DNA of 64,000 bases from Salipiger bermudensis HTCC2601 (GCF_000153725.1 NZ_DS022280.1:48958-112957); one strand, 5' to 3'; shown: positions 8,320-17,296, numbered from the stretch's first letter. Translations and numbers: made by a program. The notes: a model not told the origin generated them from the sequence alone.

Positions 8320-9447
8320 CTACGCGTCTTCACGCAGGCTCGAGCCCTCCGGCGGGGTCCGACGGATGTTGCGCTCGAGATCCATGATGTAGCCGATGAT
8401 CGCCGCGACCGCCTCCCAATGCTCGACCGGGATCGGGCGGTCGAGCTCGGCCACGTCATGCAGGGCGCGCGCCAAGGGCCGGTTCTCGACCATGGGGATC
8501 TCGTTCTCCTTGGCCAGTTCGCGGATCCGCGCCGCCAGCAGGTCGGCCCCCTTGGCCACGCAGACCGGCGCCATGTCGACGCCGTTCTCGTATTTCAGAG
8601 CCACCGCGAAATGGGTCGGGTTGGTCAGCACCACCGTGGCGCGCGGCACTGCCTGTGCGAGGCGCTGTCGCGCCCGCTCCCGGCGGATGTTCATGCGCTT
8701 GGATCGGATCAGCGGGTCGCCCTCGGTCTCCTTGACCTCGTCCTTGATCTCTTTCATCGACATGCGCTGCTTGCGGCGGTGATCGAAGCGCTTCCACAGA
8801 ATGTCAGCCACCGCGATCACGCTCACCAGTGCCAGCGTGATGAGCAGCATCCGCGCCGCCTCGGCGCGAATGAAATCGGTCACCATCTCAGGCACGAGGC
8901 CTTGCGTCTGCCAGATCTGCCCCACCGCGTTCAGCACCACCCAGCCCGCGATCACACCGACCAGCAGCACCTTGGTAACGCTCTTGAAGAACTCGACGAA
9001 GGCGGCGAGCGAGAACAGGCGCTTGAAGCCCGAGATTGGCGAGATCTTGGACCATTTCGGCTTCAGACGCTCGGAGGCCACGACCACCTCGCCCTGCAGC
9101 GCGACGCCCGCCAGAGCGCCGATCACCATCAGCGCCATCAGCGGCCCGAGCAGGATGCCCACGCCGCGCAGCACCTTCCAGCTCACCGCGCCCAGATCGC
9201 GCAGCCCGCTCAGATCGGTACCCACATGAACCTGCCCGGCGCTCTCGAGCACGTTGCGGAACACCCCCGCCAACGGCGCCGAGACCGATGGCAGCACGAA
9301 GGCGGTGATCGCGAAAAGCGACAGCACCGCCATGACGTTGCCAGCCTCCTTGGAGGAGGCAACGTCGCCCTTCTCGCGCGCCTTTCGAAGCTTTCGCTCT
9401 GTTGGCTCTTCGGTCTTGTTGTCCTTGTCCTCGTCCTGATCCGCCAT
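8320..9447 (-). CDS. flhB: Flagellar type III export switch protein FlhB
   Basis: A 375-residue inner-membrane component of the flagellar protein export gate. The N-terminal charged region (KTEEPTERKLRKAREKGDV) is typical, four membrane segments follow, and the cytoplasmic tail holds the NPTH autocleavage site in LTNPTHFAVALKY near residue 270, which controls the switch from rod/hook to filament substrates. Last gene of the minus-strand export operon, three bases after fliR. Confidence 0.96.
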   Translation of the reverse strand: MADQDEDKDNKTEEPTERKLRKAREKGDVASSKEAGNVMAVLSLFAITAFVLPSVSAPLAGVFRNVLESAGQVHVGTDLSGLRDLGAVSWKVLRGVGILLGPLMALMVIGALAGVALQGEVVVASERLKPKWSKISPISGFKRLFSLAAFVEFFKSVTKVLLVGVIAGWVVLNAVGQIWQTQGLVPEMVTDFIRAEAARMLLITLALVSVIAVADILWKRFDHRRKQRMSMKEIKDEVKETEGDPLIRSKRMNIRRERARQRLAQAVPRATVVLTNPTHFAVALKYENGVDMAPVCVAKGADLLAARIRELAKENEIPMVENRPLARALHDVAELDRPIPVEHWEAVAAIIGYIMDLERNIRRTPPEGSSLREDA

Positions 9448-9450
9448 GGT

Positions 9451-10206
9451 CTAGAACACCAGCAGGCCAAGCCATTCGCCGAACCGTTCGGCGAATTCAC
9501 GAAGCATCACCGGCGTGGCCATGACCAGCACCAGAAGCCCCGCCATGATCAGCACCGGGGCTGCGACGAAGAACACCGGCAGCGAGGGCATCATGCGTGC
9601 CGCAAGCCCCATGCCGAGATTGACCAGAAGCCCCATGACGTAGAACGGCGCCACGATCGACAGGCCGAGATAGAAGCTCTGCGACACCGCCTTGACGATC
9701 TGCTGGGCCAGATCCGAAGGCAGGATCTGGCCCGGCGGGAACAGGTCGTAGCTGCTGACCATGGCGCCGATGATCAGGTGATGCAGGTCGGTGGCAAAGA
9801 TCATCGCCACGCCGCCCAGCATCAGCCCGGTCGAGATCAGCGTCGAGCCCTGGAACGAGCCCAGGCTGGGCGAGAACGCGTTCGACAGGCCCGAGACCAG
9901 CCCGATCTGGTAGCCCGCGAATTCCAGTGCGCTGAGCAGGATGCGGGCGGTGACGCCGATCCACAGCCCCAGCGTCAGCTCGATGGCCAGCGCTCCGACC
10001 AGCGGCCCCGGCGCATCGAGCGAGACCGGGCCCTGCGGCACCGCCGGGTAGAGCGCCAGCGACAGCAGCACCCCAAAGGCCAGCCGGTGGCGCACCGGGA
10101 TGACGGTCTCGCCAAGCGCCGGCACGAACATCAGCATCCCGCCGATGCGGGCGAAGACCAGCGCCACGCCGAGGAACTCGACGGTGATGAGCGCCGCGAG
10201 GTTCAC
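9451..10206 (-). CDS. fliR: Flagellar export gate protein FliR
   Basis: A 251-residue multi-pass membrane protein of the export gate, with the family's order of helices from AALITVEFLGVALVFARIGG through FALGETVIPVRHRL-like text and a C-terminal hydrophobic GLLVLVMATPVML. It sits between flhA and flhB with one- and three-base gaps, indicating a tightly coupled operon. Length and context agree with FliR. Confidence 0.95.
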   Translation of the reverse strand: MNLAALITVEFLGVALVFARIGGMLMFVPALGETVIPVRHRLAFGVLLSLALYPAVPQGPVSLDAPGPLVGALAIELTLGLWIGVTARILLSALEFAGYQIGLVSGLSNAFSPSLGSFQGSTLISTGLMLGGVAMIFATDLHHLIIGAMVSSYDLFPPGQILPSDLAQQIVKAVSQSFYLGLSIVAPFYVMGLLVNLGMGLAARMMPSLPVFFVAAPVLIMAGLLVLVMATPVMLREFAERFGEWLGLLVF

Positions 10207-10207
10207 C

Positions 10208-12301
10208 CTACTGGCCCACGGTCGCCACGGTGCGCAGCGCGGTCTTGCGATGGATCTCGTTGTGCGACAGCACCACGGTCATCGGGCTGACGCGCTCGAG
10301 CATGGAGCGCACGAAGCTGCGCACCTCGGGGCTAACCAGCAGCGCCGGCCACTGGTCCTGTTCGGCGAATTTCTGGATCTCGCGGCGGGCCTGCAGCACG
10401 AATTCCTGCACCCGCTGCGGCGACATCACGAAGTTGCGCTCGTCGCCGTTGACCCGCAGCGCCTCGAGGAATTCCTTCTCCCATGCGGGCGACATCGAGA
10501 TCACCGAGATGAAGCCGTTGTCATCGACCAGCGACTTGCAGATCTGGTTCGACAGCCGCCGCCGCACCGCCTCGGTGATTTGTGTCACACTCGATGTGGT
10601 GCGCTTGGCCTCGGCGATGGATTCGACGATCAGCGGCAGGTTGCGGACCGAGACGCGCTCGGCCAGCAGGGTCTGCAGCACGTGCTGCACCAGCACCATC
10701 GGCGCGTTGCCGGGGATGTCGCTGACCAGCTTCTGGTACTCGCGGTCGAGCCCCTCGATCAGGGTCTGCGTCGCGCCGTAGGTCATCAGCTCGGGCAGGT
10801 GCTCCTTCACCACCTCGGTCAGGTGGGTGATGATGACGCTTTCGGGATCGACCACCGTCAGGCCCATGGCCTCGGCCCGGGCGCCGGTCTCGGGATCGAC
10901 CCAGAGCGCCTCGAGCCCGAAGGTCGGATCCTTGCCGCGCTCGCCCGACAGGCCGCACTCGCCGGGATTGACCACCATGAGCCCGTTCGGGCGGATCTCG
11001 CCGCGCGCCACCTCGACCCCCTGCACCATGATGGCATAGGTCTGGCCCGGCAGCATCGGCTCGTCCTTGATCCGCACCGAGGGCAGCACGAAGCCGAACT
11101 CACGGGCAAACAGGTTGCGCAGGCTCTTGATCTTGCCCGCCAGCGCCGCGTCGCTGTTGGAGATCAGCGGCACGAGAGACTGCCCCAGCTCGAGCCGCAG
11201 ACCGTCAAGCTTGAGGGTGTCCTTGATGTTGTCCTCGGGGGCGGCGGTCTCGGCCCGCTGCTTGGCCGCCTCGACCCGGTCGGCGCTGACCCGCGCTGCT
11301 TCGGCCTGGCGCATCACCATCATTCCGAGGAAGGTCATGATCGCCGCCAGCGCGGTAAAGATCAGGCTCGGGAAGCCCGGCAGGAGGCCAATGCCGAAAA
11401 GCAGGACCGACGCCATGAACAGCGCCTTGGGGAACTTCGAGAGTTGCCCCAGCACCGCCTCGTTCGCGGCGCCCTCGGTGCCGCCCTTGGTGACGATGAG
11501 GCCCGCAGCCAGCGACACGATCAGCGCCGGCACCTGCGTCACAAGCCCGTCGCCGATGGTCAGCACGGTATAGAAATCCGCCGCCTCGGAGAGCGACAGC
11601 CCGTGCTGCGCCACGCCGATCAGGATGCCACCGATGACGTTGATCAGCGTGATGATGAGACCCGCCACCGCGTCACCGCGGACGAATTTCGAGGCACCGT
11701 CCATCGCCCCGAAGAAGCCGCTCTCGTCCTCGAGCTCCTTGCGGCGGGAGCGGGCCTGCTCCTCGTCGATGATGCCGGCCCCGAGATCGGCGTCGATGGC
11801 CATCTGCTTGCCGGGCATCGAGTCGAGCGAGAAGCGGGCCGAGACCTCGGCAATCCGGGTCGAGCCCTTGGTGATGACCACGAAGTTGATCACCACGAGG
11901 ATCGCGAAGACCACGATCCCGATGATGAAGTTCCCCGAGACGATGAAGCGCGAGAAGCCCTCGATCACCCCGCCGGCGGCGCTGGGGCCGGTGTGGCCTT
12001 CCGACAGGATCAGCCGTGTCGAGGCCACGTTGAGCGACAGGCGCAGCATCGTGACGACAAGTAAGAGGGTCGGAAAGCTATTGAATTCCAGTGGCTTGGG
12101 AATCCAAAGAGCCACCATCAGCACGAGCACCGACACCGAGAGCGACACCGCCAGCCCGAAATCGAGCACTGCCGCGGGCAGCGGCACGAACAGCACCGCG
12201 AGGATCAGCGTCACCGCGATGGCGAAGCCGATGTCGCGGTTGCCGTGGCCCCGGCCCAGCCAGCCCGGCAGGGAATTCGTGGAAGGATTGGACATCGACA
12301 T
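10208..12301 (-). CDS. flhA: Flagellar export gate protein FlhA
   Basis: A 697-residue major export-gate protein. The first half holds about eight membrane helices (for example FAIAVTLILAVLFVPLPAAV) and the conserved cytoplasmic FHIPEP-type loop region around SLDSMPGKQMAIDADL. The second half is the cytoplasmic substrate- and chaperone-docking domain. Its ATG overlaps the stop of the upstream lytic transglycosylase gene by one base, so translation is probably coupled. Confidence 0.97.
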   Translation of the reverse strand: MSMSNPSTNSLPGWLGRGHGNRDIGFAIAVTLILAVLFVPLPAAVLDFGLAVSLSVSVLVLMVALWIPKPLEFNSFPTLLLVVTMLRLSLNVASTRLILSEGHTGPSAAGGVIEGFSRFIVSGNFIIGIVVFAILVVINFVVITKGSTRIAEVSARFSLDSMPGKQMAIDADLGAGIIDEEQARSRRKELEDESGFFGAMDGASKFVRGDAVAGLIITLINVIGGILIGVAQHGLSLSEAADFYTVLTIGDGLVTQVPALIVSLAAGLIVTKGGTEGAANEAVLGQLSKFPKALFMASVLLFGIGLLPGFPSLIFTALAAIMTFLGMMVMRQAEAARVSADRVEAAKQRAETAAPEDNIKDTLKLDGLRLELGQSLVPLISNSDAALAGKIKSLRNLFAREFGFVLPSVRIKDEPMLPGQTYAIMVQGVEVARGEIRPNGLMVVNPGECGLSGERGKDPTFGLEALWVDPETGARAEAMGLTVVDPESVIITHLTEVVKEHLPELMTYGATQTLIEGLDREYQKLVSDIPGNAPMVLVQHVLQTLLAERVSVRNLPLIVESIAEAKRTTSSVTQITEAVRRRLSNQICKSLVDDNGFISVISMSPAWEKEFLEALRVNGDERNFVMSPQRVQEFVLQARREIQKFAEQDQWPALLVSPEVRSFVRSMLERVSPMTVVLSHNEIHRKTALRTVATVGQ

Positions 12302-13125
12302 CAGAACATCTTTCGGAAGGCTGGCAGCACGGGCGAGAGCGTCTCGCGCCCGAACAGGCTGCGGGCGCCGCTGTTGGCGGCGCCGGAACGGAGGGTCATG
12401 TCGGAGGTCCAGAAATGCCCCGAGGGCAACGGCTCGGAGGTGACCGCCGCCACCGCGGCAAGACCGAGCCCCCCTGCCCCGCCGCCGCTGCCCGAGGCCG
12501 CAAGCTGGCGGAAGATGTCGAGCCGCTCGTTGGCGATGGAGACATTCTGTTTCAACCGATCGAGATAGACACCCTGGTGCACCTCGGTGGCCGAGTGGTA
12601 ATGCCCGGCCGCCTTGATCCAGTCGCCGGTCTTTTCATAGAGCTGCACCAGGAACCGCGCCGCGTAGTCGACGTTGCGCGCTGGGTCGAACCCCTCTTCG
12701 AGCTGGACAAAAGCATCCGGATGCCAGCGCAGATTCACCTGCATGCAGCCAACATCGATAGACTCGACCCCGGCTGACTGCCGCGCCCGCACCCAGCTCG
12801 CCGCCGATTGCGGCGTCTCGAAGAAGCGCCCGTCACCGTCGGCATTGGCGACCCAGGGCCAGATCGTCAGCTCGCCCTCATGCATCATGCCGCTTTCCTG
12901 CAGGCCGATGCCGAGCAGAAGGTTGCCCGGGATCTGGTGACGCAGCTGGGCGCGCAGGATCTCGTGAATGCAGACCCCCGCCGGGTTGCCGGTAGAGCGC
13001 GGCCCCATCGCCTGCGGCGCCTGCGAGACGCGCTCGGAGGGGCGGTAGAAATTGCTCCAGTCGGCCAGGGCCCCCTGCCCCGCAACCAGCGCCAGAACCG
13101 TCAGAAGGATCCGCAGCGCGCGCAT
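12301..13125 (-). CDS. Flagellar-operon lytic transglycosylase (SltF-like)
   Basis: A 274-residue secreted peptidoglycan lyase. A signal peptide (MRALRILLTVLALVAGQGALA) is followed by a goose-lysozyme-like transglycosylase domain. The catalytic Glu is in GIGLQESGMM, the GCMQVNLRWHPDAF block follows, and AARFLVQLYE and AAGHYHSAT close the domain. Its place between fliQ and flhA suggests it opens the cell wall for rod passage. Rhodobacter sphaeroides uses a separate enzyme, SltF, in this role because its FlgJ lacks a hydrolase domain, and the FlgJ in this window is likewise short. ATG 13125 is taken because it begins the signal peptide. Confidence 0.85.
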   Translation of the reverse strand: MRALRILLTVLALVAGQGALADWSNFYRPSERVSQAPQAMGPRSTGNPAGVCIHEILRAQLRHQIPGNLLLGIGLQESGMMHEGELTIWPWVANADGDGRFFETPQSAASWVRARQSAGVESIDVGCMQVNLRWHPDAFVQLEEGFDPARNVDYAARFLVQLYEKTGDWIKAAGHYHSATEVHQGVYLDRLKQNVSIANERLDIFRQLAASGSGGGAGGLGLAAVAAVTSEPLPSGHFWTSDMTLRSGAANSGARSLFGRETLSPVLPAFRKMF

Positions 13126-13394
13126 CACAGACCGCCGCTCACGATCAGGTCGAAGGCACGGTCCGAGAGCCGCTTGACCACGGTGTACATCAGCGGTGTG
13201 AAGGCCAGCAGACCGATGAAGATCGCGACGATCTTGGGCACGAAGGTCAGGGTCATTTCCTGCACCTGGGTCAGGGCCTGGAAGAACGCGATGATCAGCC
13301 CCACCACCAGCGCGATGGCCATGATCGGGCCGGAACCGTAGAGCACGGCGAGGAAGGCGTCGGACAGGATCGTGTAGGTATCGCTTTCGGTCAC
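13125..13394 (-). CDS. fliQ: Flagellar export gate protein FliQ
   Basis: An 89-residue protein with two membrane hairpins (LAVLYGSGPIMAIALVVGLI and VAIFIGLLAFTPLMY), matching FliQ in size and pattern, including the FFQALTQVQEMTLTFVPK loop that is strongly conserved. It lies between fliE and the transglycosylase gene in the export operon and overlaps the latter's start by a base. Confidence 0.96.
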   Translation of the reverse strand: MTESDTYTILSDAFLAVLYGSGPIMAIALVVGLIIAFFQALTQVQEMTLTFVPKIVAIFIGLLAFTPLMYTVVKRLSDRAFDLIVSGGL

Positions 13395-13411
13395 GACCGC
13401 CTCCCCTCCGA

Positions 13412-13741
13412 TCAGATCGGCATGCGGATGATTTCCTGGTAGGCCTCGACCAGCTTGTCGCGCACCGCCACCGCGGTCTTGACCGTCGAGTCGAGCTCGA
13501 GCGTGGCTTCGACCACCGCCTGGGTATCGGCATTGCCGCGCAGCCCGGTCTGCGCCGTCACCTCGGCTTCGCGGATCGTCTGCACGGCGTCCGAGCCGGC
13601 CTGCGCCACCATGTCGGCAAAGCTGGGCTTGCCTTCATCTGACCCGAGGTCGGCGACGGGCGCGGCCGTCATGTCCTGCGAGGCCCGGTAGGCCCCCGAT
13701 GCGGCATTGATCGAGAGGAAGGAGTTGGTATCGGTCGCCAT
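13412..13741 (-). CDS. fliE: Flagellar MS ring-rod junction protein FliE
   Basis: A 109-residue export substrate that joins the MS ring to the rod. The C-terminal half with ATLELDSTVKTAVAVRDKLV and the ending AYQEIIRMPI is diagnostic. It is placed after flgC and before fliQ, the standard neighbourhood. The N-terminal 40 residues are poorly conserved, as usual. Confidence 0.95.
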   Translation of the reverse strand: MATDTNSFLSINAASGAYRASQDMTAAPVADLGSDEGKPSFADMVAQAGSDAVQTIREAEVTAQTGLRGNADTQAVVEATLELDSTVKTAVAVRDKLVEAYQEIIRMPI

Positions 13742-13753
13742 GGATCTTCAGTC

Positions 13754-14164
13754 TTATTTCAGCAGATCGAGAAGCTGCGAGCGCATGCTCCGCCCGGTCT
13801 CGAACATGTTCAGGTTGGCCTGGTAGCTGCGCGATGCTTCGCGCATGTTGCTCATCTCGAGGATGGTGTTGACGTTCGACACCTTCACGAAGCCATCCTC
13901 ATCGGCGGCCGGGTGCGAGGGGTCGTAGTTCAGCTGGAAATCGGCATCGTCGCGACGCACGCCATCGACCTCGACCATCGAAGCGCCGCTGTCGCGGTCG
14001 ACCATCTCCTGGAACGAGATGATCTTGCGGCGGTACGGATCCTCGCCGTTGCTGTTGCCGGTCGAGCTGGCGTTGGCGACGTTCTCCGACACCACCTTGA
14101 GCCGCTCGCCCTGAGCGCGCATGCCGCTTGCGGCGACGGAAAGAACTGTCTTGAGCGTGTCCAT
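13754..14164 (-). CDS. flgC: Flagellar proximal rod protein FlgC
   Basis: A 136-residue rod subunit. The N-terminal VAASGMRAQGERLKVVSENVANA and the C-terminal VNTILEMSNMREASRSYQAN are the paired terminal heptad segments of axial proteins. The DPYRRKIISFQ block after residue 40 is FlgC-specific. Exported without a signal peptide through the type III pathway. Second gene of the flgBC-fliE operon. Confidence 0.96.
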   Translation of the reverse strand: MDTLKTVLSVAASGMRAQGERLKVVSENVANASSTGNSNGEDPYRRKIISFQEMVDRDSGASMVEVDGVRRDDADFQLNYDPSHPAADEDGFVKVSNVNTILEMSNMREASRSYQANLNMFETGRSMRSQLLDLLK

Positions 14165-14175
14165 GCCCTGCCCTC

Positions 14176-14577
14176 TTATCTGACGCCGGTGACCGCGATG
14201 GTCAGCAGGCTGTGTCCACGGCGGTAAAGCTCGGCCGCGAGCCGGTAACTGCCGGCAACTTCTGCCGCGTCGATGGTCTGCTGTTCGAGCGCCACGGTGT
14301 TGCCGTCGATGCTGCCCTCCCAGGCGTCCTCATCCGCGGTCACGCGCACGCCGTTCGGCGTCTCGCCGCTGCTCGTGATGTGCCGCGTATCGGTGACCTT
14401 GAGCCCCTGCATCGCGTCGGCGTTCTCGAGCATTGCGTCGAACCCGCTGACCTTCTTCGCCTTGTAATCCGGCGTATCGGCATTCGCGACGTTTTCAGAG
14501 ATCACAGCCTGACGGGCTCCCAGCCATGTCATGCGCTGCGAGGCCAGCTGAAAAAAGGACATTCCACCAAGCTTCAT
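14176..14577 (-). CDS. flgB: Flagellar proximal rod protein FlgB
   Basis: A 133-residue rod subunit with the conserved N-terminal SFFQLASQRMTWLGARQAVI and SENVANADTPDYKAKKVSGF. First gene of the minus-strand operon flgB-flgC-fliE-fliQ-slt-flhA-fliR-flhB. An AAAGGAA ribosome site precedes the ATG. The 66-base gap to the divergent fliI must hold promoters for both transcription units. Confidence 0.95.
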   Translation of the reverse strand: MKLGGMSFFQLASQRMTWLGARQAVISENVANADTPDYKAKKVSGFDAMLENADAMQGLKVTDTRHITSSGETPNGVRVTADEDAWEGSIDGNTVALEQQTIDAAEVAGSYRLAAELYRRGHSLLTIAVTGVR

Positions 14578-14643
14578 GAACAGTTTCCTTTTGTCTCAAT
14601 CAAAGATAGCATGATTAAATCTTGCTTAGCAATGGATAGAACC

Positions 14644-15990
14644 ATGCATACAGCCTTTTCAGAGCTTTCTAGCCTTACGCGGACCATAGAACGGGCAAGC
14701 ATAACCGGGCAGGTCACGTCGGCGCTTGGGCTGGTGCTTACCGTCTCGGGTCTTGAGCGCGCCGTGGGCATCGGCGCGCATTGCGTCGTACAAGGTGCCA
14801 ATGGCCCGGTTCTGGCCGAGGTGGTGGGCATCGACGAAAGCGGGACAAGGCTCCTGCCCTTCGGAAGCTGGGATGGCGTGCGCACCGGCGATCCGGTGGC
14901 CGTCACCCAGTCCGGCGCCGAGCTGCGCCCCGATGACGCCTGGATCGGCCGAGTGGTGAACGCGCTCGGGCAACCGCTCGACGGCAAGGGTCGCCTGCCC
15001 GAGGGCGACAGGCCGCGCCCGCTGCGCGCCGCGCCGCCCCCAGCCTTCACCCGCCGCCGCGTCGGCGACCGGCTGTCAACGCGGCTCAAGGTGATGGACG
15101 TGTTCGCCCCGCTCTGCCGTGGCCAGCGGATGGGTGTGTTCTCGGGTTCTGGGGTCGGCAAGTCGACGATGATGGCGATGCTGGCACGCAACGCCCAGGC
15201 GGATGTGATTGTCGTGGGGCTGGTCGGCGAACGTGGCCGCGAGGTGCAGGACTTCCTGCAGGACGATCTTGGAGAAGAGGGCCTAGCCCGCGCCGTCGTC
15301 GTGGTCTCGACCGGTGACGAACCGCCGCTGATGCGCCGGCAAGCTGCCTGGACCGCCACCACCGTGGCCGAGCATTTCCGCGATCAGGGCAAGCAGGTTC
15401 TGCTGCTGCTCGACAGCGTCACGCGCTTCGCCATGGCACAGCGCGAGATCGGCCTGGCTGGCGGCGAGCCGCCCACCGCCAAGGGCTATCCGCCGACCAC
15501 GTTTGCAGAGCTTCCGCGGATGATGGAGCGTGCCGGACCGGGCAGCGGCGAGGGCGGCGACATCACCGCGCTCTACACCGTTCTCGTCGATGGTGACGAT
15601 ATGGACGATCCCATCGCCGATGCGGTGCGCGGCATCATGGATGGCCACATCGTGCTCGACCGGCGCATCGCGGAAACGGGCCGCTTTCCGGCGGTGAACC
15701 TGCTGCGTTCGATTTCGCGGATGCTGCCGGACTGTCACGGCCCCGAGGAATACGCGATCTACCGCGCCGCCCGCTGCGCCATGGCGCGCTATGCCGACAT
15801 GGAAGAGCTGATCCGCATCGGCGCTTACCGGCCCGGCAGCGATGCCGAGGTCGACGCCGCGATCAAGCTGTTCCAGCCGCTCGAAGATCTTCTGCGCCAG
15901 AGCAAGCGGGACGCGATGGAACCGAACGAGACCTTCGCCCGCATCCATGCCTGCCTGACCGAGGCCGGTATCTCCGTTCCGACGGAATGA
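14644..15990 (+). CDS. fliI: Flagellar export ATPase FliI
   Basis: A 448-residue F1-beta-like ATPase that powers export substrate unfolding. The Walker A GSGVGKST is near residue 166, the Walker B region is LLLLDSVTRFAMAQREI, and the family signature YPPTTFAELPRMMERAG follows. The start is uncertain: in-frame ATGs also exist at 14611 and 14632. I chose 14644 because it leaves room for a promoter and gives the usual length. fliI is divergent from flgB and convergent with repC. Its usual partner fliJ is found only beyond the repABC cassette. Confidence 0.93.
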   Translation: MHTAFSELSSLTRTIERASITGQVTSALGLVLTVSGLERAVGIGAHCVVQGANGPVLAEVVGIDESGTRLLPFGSWDGVRTGDPVAVTQSGAELRPDDAWIGRVVNALGQPLDGKGRLPEGDRPRPLRAAPPPAFTRRRVGDRLSTRLKVMDVFAPLCRGQRMGVFSGSGVGKSTMMAMLARNAQADVIVVGLVGERGREVQDFLQDDLGEEGLARAVVVVSTGDEPPLMRRQAAWTATTVAEHFRDQGKQVLLLLDSVTRFAMAQREIGLAGGEPPTAKGYPPTTFAELPRMMERAGPGSGEGGDITALYTVLVDGDDMDDPIADAVRGIMDGHIVLDRRIAETGRFPAVNLLRSISRMLPDCHGPEEYAIYRAARCAMARYADMEELIRIGAYRPGSDAEVDAAIKLFQPLEDLLRQSKRDAMEPNETFARIHACLTEAGISVPTE

Positions 15991-16011
15991 GATCTGGAGG
16001 GGCGCCGTGAA

Positions 16012-16027
16012 GTTGACAGCTGTCAAC
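16012..16027. other. parS centromere-like site, downstream of repC
   Basis: GTTGACAGCTGTCAAC is a perfect 16-base palindrome matching the repABC parS consensus GTTNNNNGCNNNNAAC. It lies in the 56-base gap between the convergent ends of fliI and repC. An identical copy lies upstream of repC. RepB (ParB-like) is the expected ligand. Confidence 0.88.
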
Positions 16028-16046
16028 TCGGCCCCCGTCACCCCGC

Positions 16047-17213
16047 TCACGCGGCTTTCCTCTGAAGGCTCGAGATCATCGCATCCGGCGTGAAACTTCC
16101 CTCCTGCGCTTTCCGCGACAGGCTTCGCAGATACGCCCCCGGCGAGCGGATCGTCCCAACATTCTGAACGATACCTGCGAGTGTTGTCGCGGCATCCTCC
16201 GGACCCATAGCCCGGCAGGCCTCTTGCCATGTCGACGGGTCGATCCCGGTCATCGGGGCGATACGGGCCATCAATTGGACAAAGCTCGTCCAGTCGGACA
16301 CACGCTTCTCAGCATATGGCAGGACATCGGGGCAGGCGGTGAGGATCGGGCTTAGCGCCTTCTGTACCGACTGTGCCTTGTGAGGCTCGGGGACGCGCTC
16401 TTTCAGATCAATAAGAGTCTTATCTGAAACTTGTATGTGCCGCTCATTTTGGCTGTCCGAGGCGATCAGTTCAGGCGTCACGGGGTCGGTCGGTTCGACC
16501 TCTGGAGTGAGCTTTTCCACAAGCGTGGCGACGAGCGGTTGCAGGCGGTCACGGATGGTCGAGAGATCTTCAAGACCAAGCTTGCGACGCAACTGGCGCT
16601 TGGCGAGGATCACGGCGTCTTCAATGGCATCGAGCCCTTCGTCGAGCTCGGAGGCATGGCCAAGCTGCGCCAGGTCCGAGGCATCGCGGATCAGCAAGAC
16701 AACCTCTTCTCGCAGCAGGGCGATCTCGTTGCTGCGGATCTCGGCGGCGCGGGCGTGGTGGGCGATCTCTCCGGCGCGCAGGAGCAGGGGCCGGAGGTCG
16801 AACCCGTAAGCACGCACAACGGCGCCCGAGGCATCACGGCGCTGGTAGCGCTTGCCGTTGGGGCTGTCGTGGCGGGCGATGAGGCCGCTTGCCACCAGCG
16901 CTGCGAGGTGGCGCCGCAGTGTGCTTTCGGGCATCCCGTGGGCGCGTTCACAGAGCGTGGCGTTCGAGGCGTAGACGATCAGCGGCGCCCCGTCGGTCAG
17001 CTCACGCTCGCGATGCACGCCAAGCAGCACTGCGAGAACCCGCAGTGTCCGGTCCGAAAGCTCGTAGCTCTCGCGCGCGGCGGTCAGTTGCGTCAGAAGC
17101 TCCCATTTGTCCATGGAAGCGACCGGGGCAGGGCGGTCGAGCCGGGTCACCGCCTCCAGTTGGGCAGCCGATAGCGGCCGCCGCCCGAAGGACGTCGTTG
17201 TCAGTCTCTGCAT
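16047..17213 (-). CDS. repC: RepC replication initiator
   Basis: A 388-residue initiator protein of the repABC family, required for replication and acting largely in cis. The N-terminal region contains DKWELLTQLTAARESYELSD followed by a winged-helix segment with NATLCERAHGMPESTLRRHL near residue 95 and the HDSPNGKRYQRR stretch, all typical of RepC. Known repABC origins lie inside repC; an A+T-rich dyad at 16401-16429 is a candidate here. Expression is probably limited by the antisense RNA encoded between repB and repC. Last gene of the operon. Confidence 0.95.
   Translation of the reverse strand: MQRLTTTSFGRRPLSAAQLEAVTRLDRPAPVASMDKWELLTQLTAARESYELSDRTLRVLAVLLGVHRERELTDGAPLIVYASNATLCERAHGMPESTLRRHLAALVASGLIARHDSPNGKRYQRRDASGAVVRAYGFDLRPLLLRAGEIAHHARAAEIRSNEIALLREEVVLLIRDASDLAQLGHASELDEGLDAIEDAVILAKRQLRRKLGLEDLSTIRDRLQPLVATLVEKLTPEVEPTDPVTPELIASDSQNERHIQVSDKTLIDLKERVPEPHKAQSVQKALSPILTACPDVLPYAEKRVSDWTSFVQLMARIAPMTGIDPSTWQEACRAMGPEDAATTLAGIVQNVGTIRSPGAYLRSLSRKAQEGSFTPDAMISSLQRKAA
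16401..16429. other. Candidate origin dyad within repC
   Basis: Inside repC, in a locally A+T-rich stretch, TTTCAGAT (16401-16408) and ATCTGAAA (16422-16429) form a perfect inverted repeat. Nested within it are ATAAGA and TCTTAT around a single G (16411-16423). In the octopine Ti plasmid the probable origin is an A+T-rich region with dyad symmetry within repC, so this is a plausible oriV. The symmetry is seen; the function is inferred. Confidence 0.45.
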
Positions 17214-17259
17214 ATCGTTTCACTGGGCAAAACTTTTCCGGCCGCCGGACTCACACGGC

Positions 17260-17275
17260 GTTGACAGCTGTCAAC
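17260..17275. other. parS centromere-like site, between repB and repC
   Basis: Second identical copy of GTTGACAGCTGTCAAC, 47 bases upstream of the repC start. Its bases 2-7 (TTGACA) also form the likely -35 element of the antisense RNA promoter, so RepB binding could affect antisense transcription. Confidence 0.88.
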
Positions 17276-17296
17276 AAAAGGGGCTAGATTCGAGGT

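Noticed and set aside
8419-12064. Long plus-strand frames opposite flhB, fliR and flhA (8419-10290 and 10100-12064)
   Set aside because: His-, Arg- and Gln-rich translations with no motifs, opposite strongly conserved flagellar export genes.
17260-17275. parS palindrome read as a promoter for repC on the minus strand
   Set aside because: Being palindromic it also gives TTGACA on the minus strand, but no -10 element lies at the right distance in that direction.
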